Shown in pieces: positions 1 to 5,844 of a stretch of DNA of 5,844 nt. Numbering within the stretch: the stretch's first letter is position 1; every line of letters begins with the position of its first letter. Source of the stretch: an archaeon. GTDB taxonomy: Archaea > Thermoproteota > Nitrososphaeria > Nitrososphaerales > JACAEJ01. A model generated the notes under the pieces. The model did no database searches. It saw only the letters and a program-made list of their open reading frames with translations, and was not told the DNA's origin. A program made the translations under genes and the position numbers. The stretch spans positions 1 through 5,844 of the forward strand of contig JACGUK010000092.1 in the NCBI GenBank assembly GCA_024256265.1, given 5' to 3'.

Positions 1-388
1 CTCCAAAATCCCTTAGCTCTAATTCAAGCCTCTTCTGAAGATTTAGTGGACACCAGTTTCTATTTTCTATAGGCACGATAACAGCTTTAGCTTCTGTCTT
101 CTCTACGAGTAGAGGCAATGCAGCAAAAAGGTCTGGATGAATGCCTATTGGTAAAATAATATCACATTTTGGTGGATTTTTTGGAAGGTATCTCTCAGGA
201 TCCTCTATGAAGTTATTTAATTCTTCTTTTATCAGATCAACCCCACATATATCGGATGAAAATGGACCGTATTTGATCCTACAGTAATTGCATGCTAGGT
301 TACATGCTTTGCAAAAATTTGCCAAATTTACTAAATTCCCTAAAACTTTCTCGCCAAAATCATCTCCGATTATGAAATATAGTTGCAC
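1..388 (-). CDS. DUF166-like cysteine-rich protein, 5' part (runs off left edge)
   Basis: The reverse strand is open from a GTG at 388 to the window edge (129 codons, no stop). An in-frame TAA directly precedes the GTG, which fixes it as the furthest upstream start. The protein begins with a hydrophobic strand and a glycine-rich turn (LYFIIGDDFGEK, residues 3-14), as in a nucleotide-binding-like fold. A cysteine cluster follows, C26-x2-C29-x3-C33-x2-C36, with further cysteines at 48, 75 and 113. The cluster and the later segment PIENRNWCP (106-114) resemble, from memory, the archaeal DUF166 family, which Pfam has linked tentatively to thymidylate synthase; the biochemical role is not settled. 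The cysteine cluster could bind zinc or an iron-sulfur centre, which is inference. The gene is divergent from the ACDS operon and shares a 122-base intergenic region with it. The C-terminal part is not visible. I am confident that it is a gene and moderately confident of the family. Confidence 0.72.
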   Translation of the reverse strand, partial: MQLYFIIGDDFGEKVLGNLVNLANFCKACNLACNYCRIKYGPFSSDICGVDLIKEELNNFIEDPERYLPKNPPKCDIILPIGIHPDLFAALPLLVEKTEAKAVIVPIENRNWCPLNLQKRLELELRDFG

Positions 389-440
389 TTACCCTCTTTG
401 CTCCTTGATTTACCGCTAATGATCTTTTTAGTACATTTTG

Positions 441-448
441 TATATATA
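441..448 (-). promoter_or_regulatory. Possible TATA box for the divergent minus-strand gene
   Basis: An alternating TATATATA lies 52 bases upstream of the GTG start at 388 on the minus strand. With usual archaeal spacing, transcription would begin near 415-420, leaving a leader of about 30 bases. That leader contains AAGGAG (401-406 on the minus strand, 12 bases before the GTG) and GAGGG (392-396, 3 bases before it); neither has ideal spacing. The upstream BRE match is weak, and the region is so AT-rich that a chance match is possible. Confidence 0.4.
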
Positions 449-471
449 GATATTACTACTATATAACACTA

Positions 472-485
472 CGAAAAGTTTAAAT
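472..485 (+). promoter_or_regulatory. Archaeal BRE/TATA promoter of the regulator-cdh operon
   Basis: CGAAAAG (472-478) followed by TTTAAAT (479-485) matches the archaeal arrangement of a purine/A-rich BRE directly upstream of a TATA box. The box is centred near 482, so with the usual spacing of about 26 bases transcription would start near 508, only a few bases before the ATG at 511. No Shine-Dalgarno sequence precedes that ATG. The two facts together suggest a leaderless or nearly leaderless transcript, common for first genes of archaeal operons. No other convincing plus-strand promoter is seen further down, so this one probably drives the whole cdh cluster. Confidence 0.62.
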
Positions 486-500
486 TACTAATTTGTAATT
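483..500. promoter_or_regulatory. Inverted repeat, candidate operator
   Basis: AATTAC (483-488) and GTAATT (495-500) form a perfect inverted repeat with a six-base spacer. It overlaps the end of the TATA box and the stretch leading to the predicted start site. GTAATTAC at 495-502 is also a perfect 8-base palindrome, and the half-site ATTAC recurs at 452-456 and 498-502. A dimeric winged-helix protein bound here would block TBP or RNA polymerase, so autorepression by the gene that starts at 511 is plausible. The arms are short and the region AT-rich, so chance occurrence cannot be excluded. Confidence 0.4.
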
Positions 501-510
501 ACATTATCAA

Positions 511-837
511 ATGGTAGAATATGAAACTTTGGAAAAAACAAAGAACCACAATATAGTCGCTACTATGTGCAAGATTCTAGGCAACATGAATAGGCTTAGG
601 ATAATCACATGCTTGGAGAAGAAACCTTATTCTTTTGGAGAACTCTTGAAGGAATTAGTCGTAAATCCAAAGGTCCTTAACGACCATCTTAACGTTCTAA
701 TAGCCAATAAACTCGTTGCCAAATCCTACCCATATGGAGTATACATACTAACTCCTGCAGGTCATGTAACCAAACAAGGATTAGATGCCTTCGCTGGCTA
801 TATTACAAGAATAGCCGATGTGCTTAAGGAGGAATAG
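511..837 (+). CDS. ArsR-like winged-helix transcriptional regulator
   Basis: This 108-residue protein has the layout of a small ArsR-type winged helix-turn-helix DNA-binding protein. It has an N-terminal helix and a helix with NRLRIITCL (27-35), then the helix-turn-helix around 40-70, with SFGELLKEL as first helix and NPKVLNDHLNVLIANKLV as turn plus recognition helix. A wing follows (SYPYGVYILTPAG, 72-84), and a C-terminal helix probably serves dimerisation. Only two cysteines (20 and 34) are present and no classic ArsR metal site is obvious, so the signal is unknown. It starts next to the operon promoter and has no Shine-Dalgarno sequence, as expected for a leaderless first gene. Its stop lies 4 bases before the cdhA ATG, and the cdhA ribosome binding site sits inside its last codons, so the two are co-transcribed. 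Control of the ACDS operon is inferred from position only. Confidence 0.85.
   Translation: MVEYETLEKTKNHNIVATMCKILGNMNRLRIITCLEKKPYSFGELLKELVVNPKVLNDHLNVLIANKLVAKSYPYGVYILTPAGHVTKQGLDAFAGYITRIADVLKEE
826..832 (+). promoter_or_regulatory. Shine-Dalgarno sequence that sets the cdhA start
   Basis: AAGGAGG at 826-832 is a near-perfect match to the 16S rRNA 3' end and lies 9 bases upstream of the ATG at 842. This argues for 842 over the in-frame ATG at 818, which would overlap the regulator and has no such site. The site lies within the last codons of the regulator gene, so translation of the two may be linked. Confidence 0.75.
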
Positions 838-841
838 CAAA

Positions 842-2500
842 ATGACTGCTAAGCTATCTATTGAAGAGCTAGAGTCGAGCTTTGCCAAGATCAAAGGGCT
901 TGAGCTACTGATAGGAAAGATAGTCGAAGAAGAGTGGGACGAGATCACGGGTCCTACTCCTTACCCATCTATAACCGATTTGAGAGCTTGGGATCATCGC
1001 CTTCTTCAGAGATATGAACCCTTCTACTCACCTTTCTGTGATATGTGTTGCCTCTGCACCTTTGGAAAGTGTGACCTGACTAAAGGGAAGAAGGGCTCTT
1101 GTGGAATAGACATTAGAAGCCAGCAAGGAAAGATAGTTTTAATTGCTTGTTTGATGGGTGCAGCATGTCATACTACACATGCTCGTCATATCTTGGATTA
1201 CCTGATCAAAAAGAAGGGTCGAGACCATCCCATCGATCTTGGGGAAGAGGTTGAACTTGAAGCACCCATAACCCGCTTAGTTGCAGGCATCAAACCCAAG
1301 AATCTTGGCGATTTGGAGGAAGTGCTTAATTATCTTGATAAACAGATAACCAATCTCCTTTCAGCAACAGCCACAGGGCAAGAGGAGAGCTATATAGACT
1401 TCGAATCAAAAGCCTTGCATGCAGGCATGATAGATAACGTTGCTATGGAAGTGTCAGATATAGCCCAGATCTCAGCTTTAAGATTCCCAAAGGGAGACCC
1501 AGATGCTCCTCTCGTAGATTTAGGAATGGGTGTTATTGATAAGTCTAAGCCTGTAATACTATGTGTTGGGCATAATGTTGCTCCAGGTTCAGAGATAATA
1601 AACTATCTTGAGCAATCAGGCATTTACGGCTCTGTCGAGGTTGCTGGCATATGCTGTACAGCCCATGATCTAACCAGATACTCTACTGGTGCAAAGGTAG
1701 TAGGTCCTCTATCAAGGCAACTAATATTCGTTAGGTCTGGAGTAGCAGATGTAATGGTTCTCGATCAAGAATGCATTCGCACAGATATAATAGATGAGGC
1801 TAAGAAGGTTGGAACAAGAGTCATCACTACTATAGACCAAGTCTGCGCAGGGCTTCCAGATATGACAAAAAGCCCTATAGAATCTATAGTCAAAGAAATT
1901 GTTTCAGGAAATACCCCTGCAGTTCTTATACATAATCCAGTAAAGGCTGGTGAAGTGGCTGTCAAGGTAGCTTTAGAGATGGCTCCTATTAGAAGGGCAA
2001 GTAGTATCTTGAACGAGCAAGAGATTCTTGATGCAGTTTTAAGATGTAAAAATTGTGGGCGTTGCAGAAGAAATTGTCCCATAGATTTACCTATAGATGA
2101 AGCAGTTCATGCTGCTAGTGAGAAGAACTTTGATTTATTAGCTCAAATTTATGATCAATGCCTGAACTGTGGCAGATGTGAGAGTGAGTGCCCTGAGCAC
2201 ATACCAATAGTCTCTGCTATAAGAGTAGCAGCTATAGAGAAGATCAGAAATGAGAAGTACAAGATGAGGTCGGGAAGAGGACCCATAAAAGATGTTGAGA
2301 TTAGAAACGTTGGAAGGCCCATAGTCTTCGGAGAAATACCCGGGGTAATAGCTTTTGTAGGTTGCGCAAATTACCCCAATGGTAACAAAGAATTGGTGGA
2401 GATGGCTGATGAATTTGCGAAGAGAAGGTACATAGTAGTAGCCTCAGGCTGTGCAGCTATGGATATTGCACGCTATAAAAGCCGCTGTAAAGATTGCTAA
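842..2500 (+). CDS. cdhA: ACDS alpha subunit (CO dehydrogenase), N-terminal 552 residues; frame lost near the end
   Basis: CdhA is the Ni-Fe-S CO dehydrogenase subunit that interconverts CO2 and CO in the archaeal ACDS complex. Near the N-terminus, cysteines 66, 69, 70, 72, 77 and 87 fit the B- and D-cluster ligands. C-cluster ligands follow: H244 (VGHN), C271 or C272 (GICCTAHD), C311 (LDQEC), C508 (GCAN) and C537 (SGC). Between them lie two ferredoxin-type 4Fe-4S motifs, C402-x2-C405-x2-C408-x3-C412 and C440-x2-C443-x2-C446-x3-C450. These mark the archaeal alpha subunit and are absent from bacterial CooS. After MDIARYK the expected sequence stops: the frame runs through a few unrelated residues to a TAA at 2498. 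The rest of the subunit continues in another frame. Together the pieces give about 743 codons against roughly 780-800 for the family. Family identity is certain; whether the gene works as written is doubtful. Confidence 0.93.
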   Translation: MTAKLSIEELESSFAKIKGLELLIGKIVEEEWDEITGPTPYPSITDLRAWDHRLLQRYEPFYSPFCDMCCLCTFGKCDLTKGKKGSCGIDIRSQQGKIVLIACLMGAACHTTHARHILDYLIKKKGRDHPIDLGEEVELEAPITRLVAGIKPKNLGDLEEVLNYLDKQITNLLSATATGQEESYIDFESKALHAGMIDNVAMEVSDIAQISALRFPKGDPDAPLVDLGMGVIDKSKPVILCVGHNVAPGSEIINYLEQSGIYGSVEVAGICCTAHDLTRYSTGAKVVGPLSRQLIFVRSGVADVMVLDQECIRTDIIDEAKKVGTRVITTIDQVCAGLPDMTKSPIESIVKEIVSGNTPAVLIHNPVKAGEVAVKVALEMAPIRRASSILNEQEILDAVLRCKNCGRCRRNCPIDLPIDEAVHAASEKNFDLLAQIYDQCLNCGRCESECPEHIPIVSAIRVAAIEKIRNEKYKMRSGRGPIKDVEIRNVGRPIVFGEIPGVIAFVGCANYPNGNKELVEMADEFAKRRYIVVASGCAAMDIARYKSRCKDC

Positions 2501-3071
2501 CATATTTGCGAAGAGAAGGTTAAGAGGCAACTTTGAAGAGATAGCTGACTATATCTTGAACAGGATAGGGGCAGTAGCCATAGCTTGGGGAGCTCAGCAT
2601 CAGAAAGCGGCTGCAATAGCAACAGGTGCAAATAGGCTGGGCATACCAGTAATTCTAGGTCCTCAAGGGGTTAAGTATCGTAGGGCTTATCTTGGAAGAG
2701 CGGATAAGAAGGAAAATTGGATTATTTATAACGCAAGGACGGGCGAGAAAGTTTATGGTGGACCCTCGCCTGAGCATCTTCTATACGTTACAGAAACAAA
2801 GGAAGAAACCATAGTAATTGCAGCTAGACTTGTGATGAGACCAAATGATACGAGTAAAGGCAGGATGATCAAACTCTCACATTACATAGACCTTCATCAG
2901 AAATTCTATGGGATACTTCCAGAAGATCTTCATCTATTCGTAAGGAATGAGGCAGACCTACCTATAACTATGAAAGATCAGCTGTTGAAAGTGCTTAAAG
3001 AAAAGGGCTGGGAGCCTATGGAGATTCCAGATCCAACACTATTAGAAAGGCAGATAGTTAAGAGGGAGTAA
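2451..3071 (+). CDS. cdhA: ACDS alpha subunit, C-terminal part in a shifted frame (cdhA fragment)
   Basis: This frame, offset by +1 from the first part of cdhA, encodes the C-terminal region of the same CO dehydrogenase subunit. Recognisable homology starts at about 2475-2481 ([17 protein letters not shown]) and runs through [50 protein letters not shown] and a proline-rich end ([15 protein letters not shown]), all typical of archaeal CdhA. The nominal GTG at 2451 lies inside the codons for the SGC motif of the other frame and has no ribosome binding site, so it is not a real start. The GSC motif with the last C-cluster cysteine, which should come just before this segment, is absent. No further stops or shifts are seen, so the fragment has been under selection until very recently. 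It should be read with 842-2500 as one damaged or misassembled gene. The stop lies 2 bases before cdhB. Confidence 0.85.
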   Translation: MQLWILHAIKAAVKIANIFAKRRLRGNFEEIADYILNRIGAVAIAWGAQHQKAAAIATGANRLGIPVILGPQGVKYRRAYLGRADKKENWIIYNARTGEKVYGGPSPEHLLYVTETKEETIVIAARLVMRPNDTSKGRMIKLSHYIDLHQKFYGILPEDLHLFVRNEADLPITMKDQLLKVLKEKGWEPMEIPDPTLLERQIVKRE

Positions 3072-3073
3072 AG

Positions 3074-3604
3074 ATGGCATCTTCTCCATGGCAGATAGGA
3101 GATATACCAGGTCCAAAGCAGGCTCATATTATAAAACCTGAAATATTTCCGAAGGTGGCAAAGACCTTAAAGAGACCTTTAATAGTAATAGGGAGCAGAA
3201 AGGAAGCCTTAAAAGACGAGGATATAATAAGTCATGTAGTAATGCTGGCTAAATCAATAGATTCGCCCTTAGTTGTCTCTCCTAGCCTTTTTAAGAATTT
3301 CATGAGATTTAAGAATGTAAAAGTAGTATGTATGGGCATTGAAGATTTAGTAAACCGTCTAAAAGAAAAAGAATGGGAGGGCTTTGATGGTAAGGGAAAC
3401 TATGATTCTGTCATATTCATTGGAGGCGTATACTACTTTCAATCTCTCATGCTCTCAACTCTAAAACATTTTGCTCCCCATTTGAAGACTTTTTCAATAG
3501 ATAGATTCTACCACCCAAATGCAGAATTCTCTTTCGAAAACATGAACGAGGGGAGATGGACACAAGAATTCAAGAATATGGTGGAGATGATAAAACATCT
3601 TTAA
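3074..3604 (+). CDS. cdhB: ACDS epsilon subunit
   Basis: CdhB is the small epsilon subunit that binds CdhA in the archaeal CO dehydrogenase (alpha2-epsilon2) part of the ACDS complex. It has no metal cluster and a fold related to nucleotide-binding DHS-like domains; its role is thought to be structural or in electron transfer with flavins. The 176 residues match the usual length of about 170. Typical features are the N-terminal SPWQIGDIPGPKQA segment (residues 4-17), a strand with glycine turn (RPLIVIGSR, 34-42), a second strand (YDSVIFIGGVYYF) in the middle and the C-terminal FYHPNAEFSFENM segment. A GAGGGAG ribosome binding site (3062-3068) lies 5 bases before the ATG, inside the end of cdhA, so translation is probably coupled to cdhA. 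It has few cysteines, as expected. The order cdhA-cdhB is conserved in archaea, which strengthens the call. Confidence 0.93.
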   Translation: MASSPWQIGDIPGPKQAHIIKPEIFPKVAKTLKRPLIVIGSRKEALKDEDIISHVVMLAKSIDSPLVVSPSLFKNFMRFKNVKVVCMGIEDLVNRLKEKEWEGFDGKGNYDSVIFIGGVYYFQSLMLSTLKHFAPHLKTFSIDRFYHPNAEFSFENMNEGRWTQEFKNMVEMIKHL

Positions 3605-3622
3605 ACATTTGGGGTGATATGA

Positions 3623-5059
3623 ATGGCTGAACCATGTGATCTATTCAGAGAAAAAACAAGGATAGGGGCTGAGAGACCCGAGTTTCCTTTTGATGTTGGG
3701 GAGATGTATGAAGGAGAAAGAATTCGCAAGCCAGATATGTATTTGGAGTTCGGTAGCATGAATGTTGAGAAGAAATGGGAGTTACTCCTAACAAGACCTA
3801 TGGATCAATTAGAGGATGGAAAAGTCACAGTGATAGGGCCTGACCTATCAGAAATGAAGCCTGGAGGCAGTTATCCTATTGGTATATTAGTGGAAGTTGC
3901 TGGTGCTAAGTTAGAAAAGGATTTAGAAGGAGTTTTAGAAAGGAGGATTCACTTCTTCTTAAACTATATTGAAGGGGTAATGCATTTAAATCAGAGATAC
4001 GATCTTTGGATAAGAATAAACAAGAGATCTTATCAGAAAGGTTTGAACTCTTTAGTCTGGTTTGGAAAGGTCCTTGTATGGCTCTACAAATCTAGTTTTC
4101 CTGTCATAGAAAAGATACAAGTAACCATCTACACAGACAAAGCAAAGATTGAAGAATTACTCCCTATGGCTATGGATACATGGAATAAGAGAGACGTTAG
4201 AGCAAGAACTTTGAAGGATGAAGATGTCAACGAGTTCTATTCATGTGTTATGTGCCAGTCCTTTGCACCCAGCCATATGTGTGTCATAACTCCAAATAGA
4301 ATAGGATCGTGTGGATCCCTAAGCTGGTTTGATGCTAGAGCTGCTTTCAATGTAGACCCTAAAGGCCCTAACTTCCCCATCCCTAAAGGCGAATGTTTGG
4401 ATCCAATAAAAGGCATCTATGAAGGCATCAATAAAGTAGCCAAAGAGAAGTCTTTAGGTGCTATAAAATCCGTTTCACTTTATAGCATGTTCGATAATCC
4501 TCATACTTCTTGTGGTTGCTTTGAAGGTATAGCCTTCTACATACCTGAAGTTGATGGCGTAGGTATTGTGCACCGTGATTTTAAAGGACATACGGTCAAC
4601 GGTCTAACTTTCTCAGCCATGGCTGGACATACAAGCGGAGGAACCCAAAACCCTGGCTTCAATGGAATCGCTATAGAATATTTGAGGTCATCAAAATTCC
4701 TTCAGGCTGACGAGGGATGGGAGAGAGTTGTCTGGGCGCCTTCTGAGATCAAACAAAGGGTAAAAGATTCCATACCTGAGCGTCTTTTTGATAAAGTAGC
4801 TACTGAAGCTGAATGCAAAACCATAGGCGAGCTAAAAGATTTTCTGAAGAGTAAGGGGCATCCTGTAGTGAACCGGTGGAAGGTTGAAGAAGTCAAAGAA
4901 GTTACTAAAGAAGAGGTTAAAGAAGAGGCACCGGAGATAGTTTTGCCTGCCCAGATCCCAACTGGCATCGAGATACCTGCCCAAGGTGGATTAAGAATAA
5001 TACTGAAGAACGTCAAGATAACCGCTGAAAAGATCATCGTAAAACGCGAAAAGAAGTGA
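3623..5059 (+). CDS. cdhC: ACDS beta subunit (acetyl-CoA synthase)
   Basis: CdhC makes or cleaves the C-C and C-S bonds of acetyl-CoA at the A-cluster, a 4Fe-4S cube bridged to two nickel ions. The A-cluster ligands are intact: C208-x2-C211-x8-C220-x9-C230 fits the cube and bridging cysteines, and C297-G-C299 is the motif holding the distal nickel. Conserved RIGSCGSLSWFDARAA and MAGHTSGGTQNPGFNGI segments also support the call. At 478 residues it has the length of archaeal CdhC and lacks the N-terminal CODH-docking domain of bacterial AcsB. From about residue 425 a lysine- and glutamate-rich, probably flexible linker leads to a short conserved tail (GLRIILKNVKI near 463-473), as in methanogen homologues. 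The ATG at 3623 follows GGTGAT (3613-3618) by 4 bases and lies 18 bases after cdhB. The frame is intact, in contrast to cdhA. Confidence 0.96.
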   Translation: MAEPCDLFREKTRIGAERPEFPFDVGEMYEGERIRKPDMYLEFGSMNVEKKWELLLTRPMDQLEDGKVTVIGPDLSEMKPGGSYPIGILVEVAGAKLEKDLEGVLERRIHFFLNYIEGVMHLNQRYDLWIRINKRSYQKGLNSLVWFGKVLVWLYKSSFPVIEKIQVTIYTDKAKIEELLPMAMDTWNKRDVRARTLKDEDVNEFYSCVMCQSFAPSHMCVITPNRIGSCGSLSWFDARAAFNVDPKGPNFPIPKGECLDPIKGIYEGINKVAKEKSLGAIKSVSLYSMFDNPHTSCGCFEGIAFYIPEVDGVGIVHRDFKGHTVNGLTFSAMAGHTSGGTQNPGFNGIAIEYLRSSKFLQADEGWERVVWAPSEIKQRVKDSIPERLFDKVATEAECKTIGELKDFLKSKGHPVVNRWKVEEVKEVTKEEVKEEAPEIVLPAQIPTGIEIPAQGGLRIILKNVKITAEKIIVKREKK

Positions 5060-5068
5060 GGAGATTTT

Positions 5069-5113
5069 ATGGAAGAGAGGGGAGAAGTTCTAACAAAGAG
5101 TCTAATTTGGTGA
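5069..5113 (+). other. Mini-ORF of 14 codons between cdhC and cdhD
   Basis: An ATG at 5069 follows a strong GAGGAG ribosome binding site (5058-5063, spacing 5) and opens a 14-codon frame ending in TGA at 5111-5113. The peptide (MEERGEVLTKSLIW) resembles nothing I recognise. Its stop codon overlaps the GGTGA ribosome binding site of cdhD, so ribosomes ending here could restart at the cdhD ATG 5 bases later. Alternatives are that it is a chance frame, or the true N-terminus of CdhD cut off by a frame error. It is unlikely to be an independent functional protein. Confidence 0.35.
5109..5113 (+). promoter_or_regulatory. Ribosome binding site for cdhD
   Basis: GGTGA at 5109-5113 lies 5 bases before the ATG at 5119. 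It is nearly the same motif and spacing as used for cdhC in this window (GGTGAT, 3613-3618). It supports 5119 as the start over the in-frame TTG at 5107 and GTGs at 5110 and 5056. The match is shorter than the GAGGAG in front of the mini-ORF just upstream. Confidence 0.5.
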
Positions 5114-5118
5114 GAGAA

Positions 5119-5844
5119 ATGGCAACCTTCTTTGGAGACGATTATATGGAAAAGGAAGAGGCAAAAGCTCTGATGAAGAGCCTAGCTAAGCTCATAGAAA
5201 AGTTTGGCGACCTCGAGATAGAGAATGTTGAAATCAGGGCTGAGGAGATTACACTCATCCTTCAACCCATTATAAGTACTGTGGTACAGGCACCTAAGTT
5301 GGTACCAAAAGTTGAGAAGGCTATAGAGACTCTAATTAAAGCGGAGTTTTTACCCCCTATAGAAACCTATCGAGGAGAAGTTGCTGAAGTTCGAATAGGA
5401 GCTACAAGGTCCGATGGTGGCTCTAGGAAAAAAGTCATAAAGATAGGCGGGGAGAAGACTATGCCCTTCTATAGCTTTGAAGTTCTGAACCCAAACAAGC
5501 CTGCCTTCGCCATGGATGTATTCGATATGCCCATAGTATTGGCAAAATCGGTGACTCAGCACTTTGAGGATGTTATGCATGATCCTGTTGACTGGGCGAA
5601 GAAATGTGTTGAAGATTTTGGTGCTGATGTAGTCTCTCTTAACCTTATTAGCACAGATCCGATGATAAAAGATACATCTACAAAAGATGCTGCTAAGACT
5701 GTTGAGAGAGTGTTACAAGCGGTAGATGTCCCATTAATAATAGGAGGGTCGGGTAACAAGGCTAAAGATCCATTAGTTCTAGAGGCTGCTGCTGAAGTGG
5801 CAAGTGGTGAGAGATGCATTCTTAACTCTGCGAATGTGGATAAC
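5119..5844 (+). CDS. cdhD: ACDS delta subunit (corrinoid protein, CdhD), N-terminal 242 residues; cut by window edge
   Basis: CdhD is the smaller subunit of the corrinoid iron-sulfur protein. With CdhE it carries the methyl group between methyl-tetrahydropterin and the A-cluster of CdhC. The frame is open from the ATG at 5119 to the window end. Residues 1 to about 75 are a poorly conserved, charged, helical N-terminus. Family sequence follows: FLPPIETYRG (77-86), ATRSDGGSRKKVIKIGGEKTMPF (95-117), AMDVFDMPI (131-139), a strand and turn SLNLISTDP (173-181) and PLIIGGSGNK (205-214), consistent with the start of a TIM-barrel domain. Members are usually 400 or more residues long, so a little over half is visible. 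The N-terminus is uncertain because the frame is also open upstream across the end of cdhC (GTGs at 5110 and 5056) and a competing mini-ORF lies there. The gap to cdhC is 59 bases, the largest in the operon. Confidence 0.92.
   Translation, partial: MATFFGDDYMEKEEAKALMKSLAKLIEKFGDLEIENVEIRAEEITLILQPIISTVVQAPKLVPKVEKAIETLIKAEFLPPIETYRGEVAEVRIGATRSDGGSRKKVIKIGGEKTMPFYSFEVLNPNKPAFAMDVFDMPIVLAKSVTQHFEDVMHDPVDWAKKCVEDFGADVVSLNLISTDPMIKDTSTKDAAKTVERVLQAVDVPLIIGGSGNKAKDPLVLEAAAEVASGERCILNSANVDN

Noticed and set aside
439..466. AT-rich stretch between the divergent genes as a replication origin or CRISPR leader
   Set aside because: There are no repeated origin boxes, no regularly spaced repeats and no cas or cdc6 gene. 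Promoter elements explain the base composition.
818..841. ATG at 818 as the cdhA start, adding eight residues
   Set aside because: It would overlap the end of the regulator gene, while an AAGGAGG site lies 9 bases before the ATG at 842. The extra residues do not look like a CdhA N-terminus.
1765..2082. 105-codon open frame on the minus strand
   Set aside because: It lies wholly within the well-conserved CO dehydrogenase coding sequence of cdhA, and its translation resembles no family. It is a shadow of the plus-strand gene.
2450..2510. Programmed frameshift or selenocysteine/pyrrolysine-type recoding in cdhA
   Set aside because: Recoding would join the frames but would not supply the roughly 34 missing residues with the GSC cysteine. 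No slippery heptamer is evident and the terminating codon is TAA.
4884..4930. Repetitive GAAGAAG/AAAGAAG tract near the end of cdhC
   Set aside because: It encodes a Lys/Glu-rich linker of low complexity, a normal feature of CdhC C-termini. The frame is intact, so it is not a separate repeat element.
4702..5037. 111-codon open frame on the minus strand
   Set aside because: It is antisense to the C-terminal part of cdhC, including its Lys/Glu-rich linker. The serine- and threonine-rich translation is what such a complement produces.
5350..5819. Two overlapping minus-strand open frames
   Set aside because: Both are antisense to the conserved CdhD coding sequence, whose plus-strand translation matches the family throughout.

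Overview
The window holds most of an archaeal operon for the acetyl-CoA decarbonylase/synthase complex (ACDS, the archaeal CODH/ACS), which carries out the carbonyl branch of the Wood-Ljungdahl pathway. The source is probably an anaerobic archaeon. The subunits are of the split archaeal Cdh type, the first gene has a BRE/TATA-like promoter placed for an almost leaderless transcript, and ribosome binding sites include GGTGA-type motifs. The DNA is AT-rich by eye and uses AGA/AGG and ATA codons freely. I cannot name the lineage: methanogens, Archaeoglobi, Bathyarchaeia and other uncultured groups all carry such operons.

Layout: positions 1-388 (minus strand) hold the 5' part of a cysteine-rich protein resembling the DUF166 family, running off the left edge. 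Positions 389-510 are a divergent promoter region with an inverted repeat just downstream of the plus-strand TATA box. Positions 511-837 encode a small winged-helix regulator. Then, almost without gaps, come cdhA (alpha, CO dehydrogenase, 842-3071, broken in the middle), cdhB (epsilon, 3074-3604), cdhC (beta, acetyl-CoA synthase with the A-cluster, 3623-5059) and the first 242 codons of cdhD (delta, corrinoid protein subunit, 5119 to the right edge). All plus-strand genes probably form one transcript, and cdhE would be expected further downstream.

Working together, CdhA and CdhB would interconvert CO2 and CO at a Ni-Fe-S C-cluster. CdhD, with CdhE, would carry the methyl group on a corrinoid. 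CdhC would join CO, the methyl group and CoA into acetyl-CoA, or run the reverse reaction. The regulator at the head of the operon is a natural candidate for controlling it, possibly through the inverted repeat over its own start.

The most striking observation is damage to cdhA near 2461-2485. About 34 expected residues, including the last C-cluster cysteine (the GSC motif), are missing, and the reading frame shifts. The rest of the gene is well conserved, so this is either a very recent mutation or an assembly or sequencing error. A second curiosity is a 14-codon mini-ORF with a better ribosome binding site than the cdhD start just after it. I saw no mobile elements, CRISPR arrays, tRNA or rRNA genes. 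The window is mostly a recognisable core metabolic operon, not an undescribed system.
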